Translations under genes and position numbers: made by a program
Source: Plantago elongata
Lineage: Eukaryota; Streptophyta; Magnoliopsida; Lamiales; Plantaginaceae
Direction of reading: 5' to 3'
Assembly (NCBI GenBank): GCA_036897095.1
Contig: JAYMSP010003169.1
Span: forward strand, 1-20,808
Length of the DNA stretch: 20,808 nt
In this document: positions 20,111-20,808 of the stretch, in pieces
How positions within the stretch are numbered: position 1 is the first letter of the stretch
Layout: each line of letters opens with the position of its first letter
The notes under the pieces: model-generated
What the model saw: the letters and a program-made list of their open reading frames with translations, nothing else
The model's database searches: none
What the model was told of the DNA's origin: nothing

Positions 20111-20454
20111 GTAAATACGTGGACTTACTTACTCTTTGTTGGAGGACTAGGCAGAGATGGTGACTAAATTATATTTAGTTATAATCAATTCAAACGTGAG
20201 CCTTTTCCATACTTGGTCATGTGCAATTTGCAATTGGAAGAGTCAAAATTATCCAATTCCTATGAAGAAAGCATTCATGTGAAAAGATTCTTGTTGAATT
20301 GGGATTCTACAATATCATTTTGTCCAGCACTTAATCAAACAGTTTTCATATTAGGAATGATCAATAGGAATATAGATATTTCACTGTATAACGATTACTG
20401 CATTACTTATTTAAAACATTTACATATACTTTTAATTATTATAGACATCTTATT

Positions 20455-20808
20455 ATTAACACTATGTACTGCATTAAGGTGATTCTTGGATGGCTTGTCC
20501 ATGTACTGACTGAGTATTCCCACAGCATAGGTAATATCAGGTCTTGTAATATTCAAATATATGAGCTTTCCTATCAGAGTTCTATAACCAGTTGGATCAT
20601 TCAATTCTTCAGAGTCAGAACAAGTGAGTTTTGAAATTTACTTCCATAGGAGTGACTACAGGCTTACAATCTGTCAATCCTGTCTCTGCTAGCATTTCAA
20701 AGAACATATTTTCTTTGGCATATGTGAATACCTTATGATTCCACTGCCTGGATGCTTGTTTCAAGCCATATAATGACTTGTGCAATTTGAAAACAAGTTC
20801 AGAATGAT
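20455..20808 (-). mobile_element. Ty1/copia retrotransposon fragment (reverse-transcriptase region), broken
   Basis: Read on the minus strand, the segment holds the late part of a Ty1/copia polyprotein: a KLHKSLYGLKQA motif near 20780-20740 and the YRTLIGKLIYL...TRPDITYAVGILSQ region near 20590-20500 that leads toward RNase H. It is a broken fossil fragment with several breaks, and neither LTR is seen inside the window. It continues past the right edge. Confidence 0.85.

Noticed and set aside
20213-20482. 89-aa plus-strand open frame before the copia fragment
   Set aside because: It begins in ordinary-looking sequence but runs into Ile/Leu-rich AT translation and overlaps the copia fragment. 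No splice-compatible link to the 19911-20110 candidate could be found.
1-20808. CRISPR array, bacterial operon or phage features
   Set aside because: The introns, plant protein families and transposon types show plant nuclear DNA. The repeats seen are tandem or dispersed eukaryotic types without spacer regularity.

Overview
This is eukaryotic nuclear DNA from a flowering plant, almost certainly a eudicot. It is AT-rich, its genes are split by many short GT-AG introns, and the proteins match plant families: ENOD8/FXG1-type GDSL esterases, a DUF707 protein, and a plant TruB-like pseudouridine synthase with a long N-terminal extension. The intergenic DNA holds decayed CACTA, Stowaway-like, hAT-like, SINE and Ty1/copia pieces. 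The species cannot be fixed from the sequence alone.

Layout. Bases 1-2246 are the right-hand part of an internally deleted CACTA (En/Spm) DNA transposon. 2247-3560 is AT-rich intergenic DNA with short tandem repeats. 3614-5175 and 5781-8340 are two tandem GDSL esterase/lipase genes in the same direction, each with five coding exons (predicted 387 and 383 aa). Exons 3 and 4 have identical lengths in the two copies. 8697-9855 on the minus strand is a relic of the SAGA subunit SGF29, missing both ends. A SINE lies at 10631-10737. 11355-13732 is a complete 14-coding-exon DUF707 gene (411 aa) with an intron in its 5' leader and a probable GC-AG intron. 13958-18498 on the minus strand is a complete 10-exon TruB-family pseudouridine synthase gene (505 aa), convergent with the DUF707 gene. 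Its first intron holds degenerate tandem repeats and its intron 6 a hAT-like foldback element. 18900-20808 is mostly gene-poor, with a SINE bounded by target-site duplications, a 65-bp tandem repeat, an unassigned signal-peptide-like exon candidate, and a broken Ty1/copia reverse-transcriptase fragment running off the right edge.

The genes do not form a pathway. The esterases are secreted hydrolases, the DUF707 protein is probably a single-pass endomembrane protein, and the TruB protein modifies RNA. What links them is position: from memory, Arabidopsis carries the same neighbour pairs (GDSL next to DUF707, GDSL next to TruB) at duplicated loci, so this window probably shows an old, conserved eudicot gene order. 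I saw no clear evidence of a new defence or mobile system. The most unusual points are the GC-AG intron, the split SGF29 relic, the diverged block II of the first esterase, and the unassigned exon near 20 kb. All exon borders were set by hand from splice consensus, phase and family similarity, with no alignment or transcript data.
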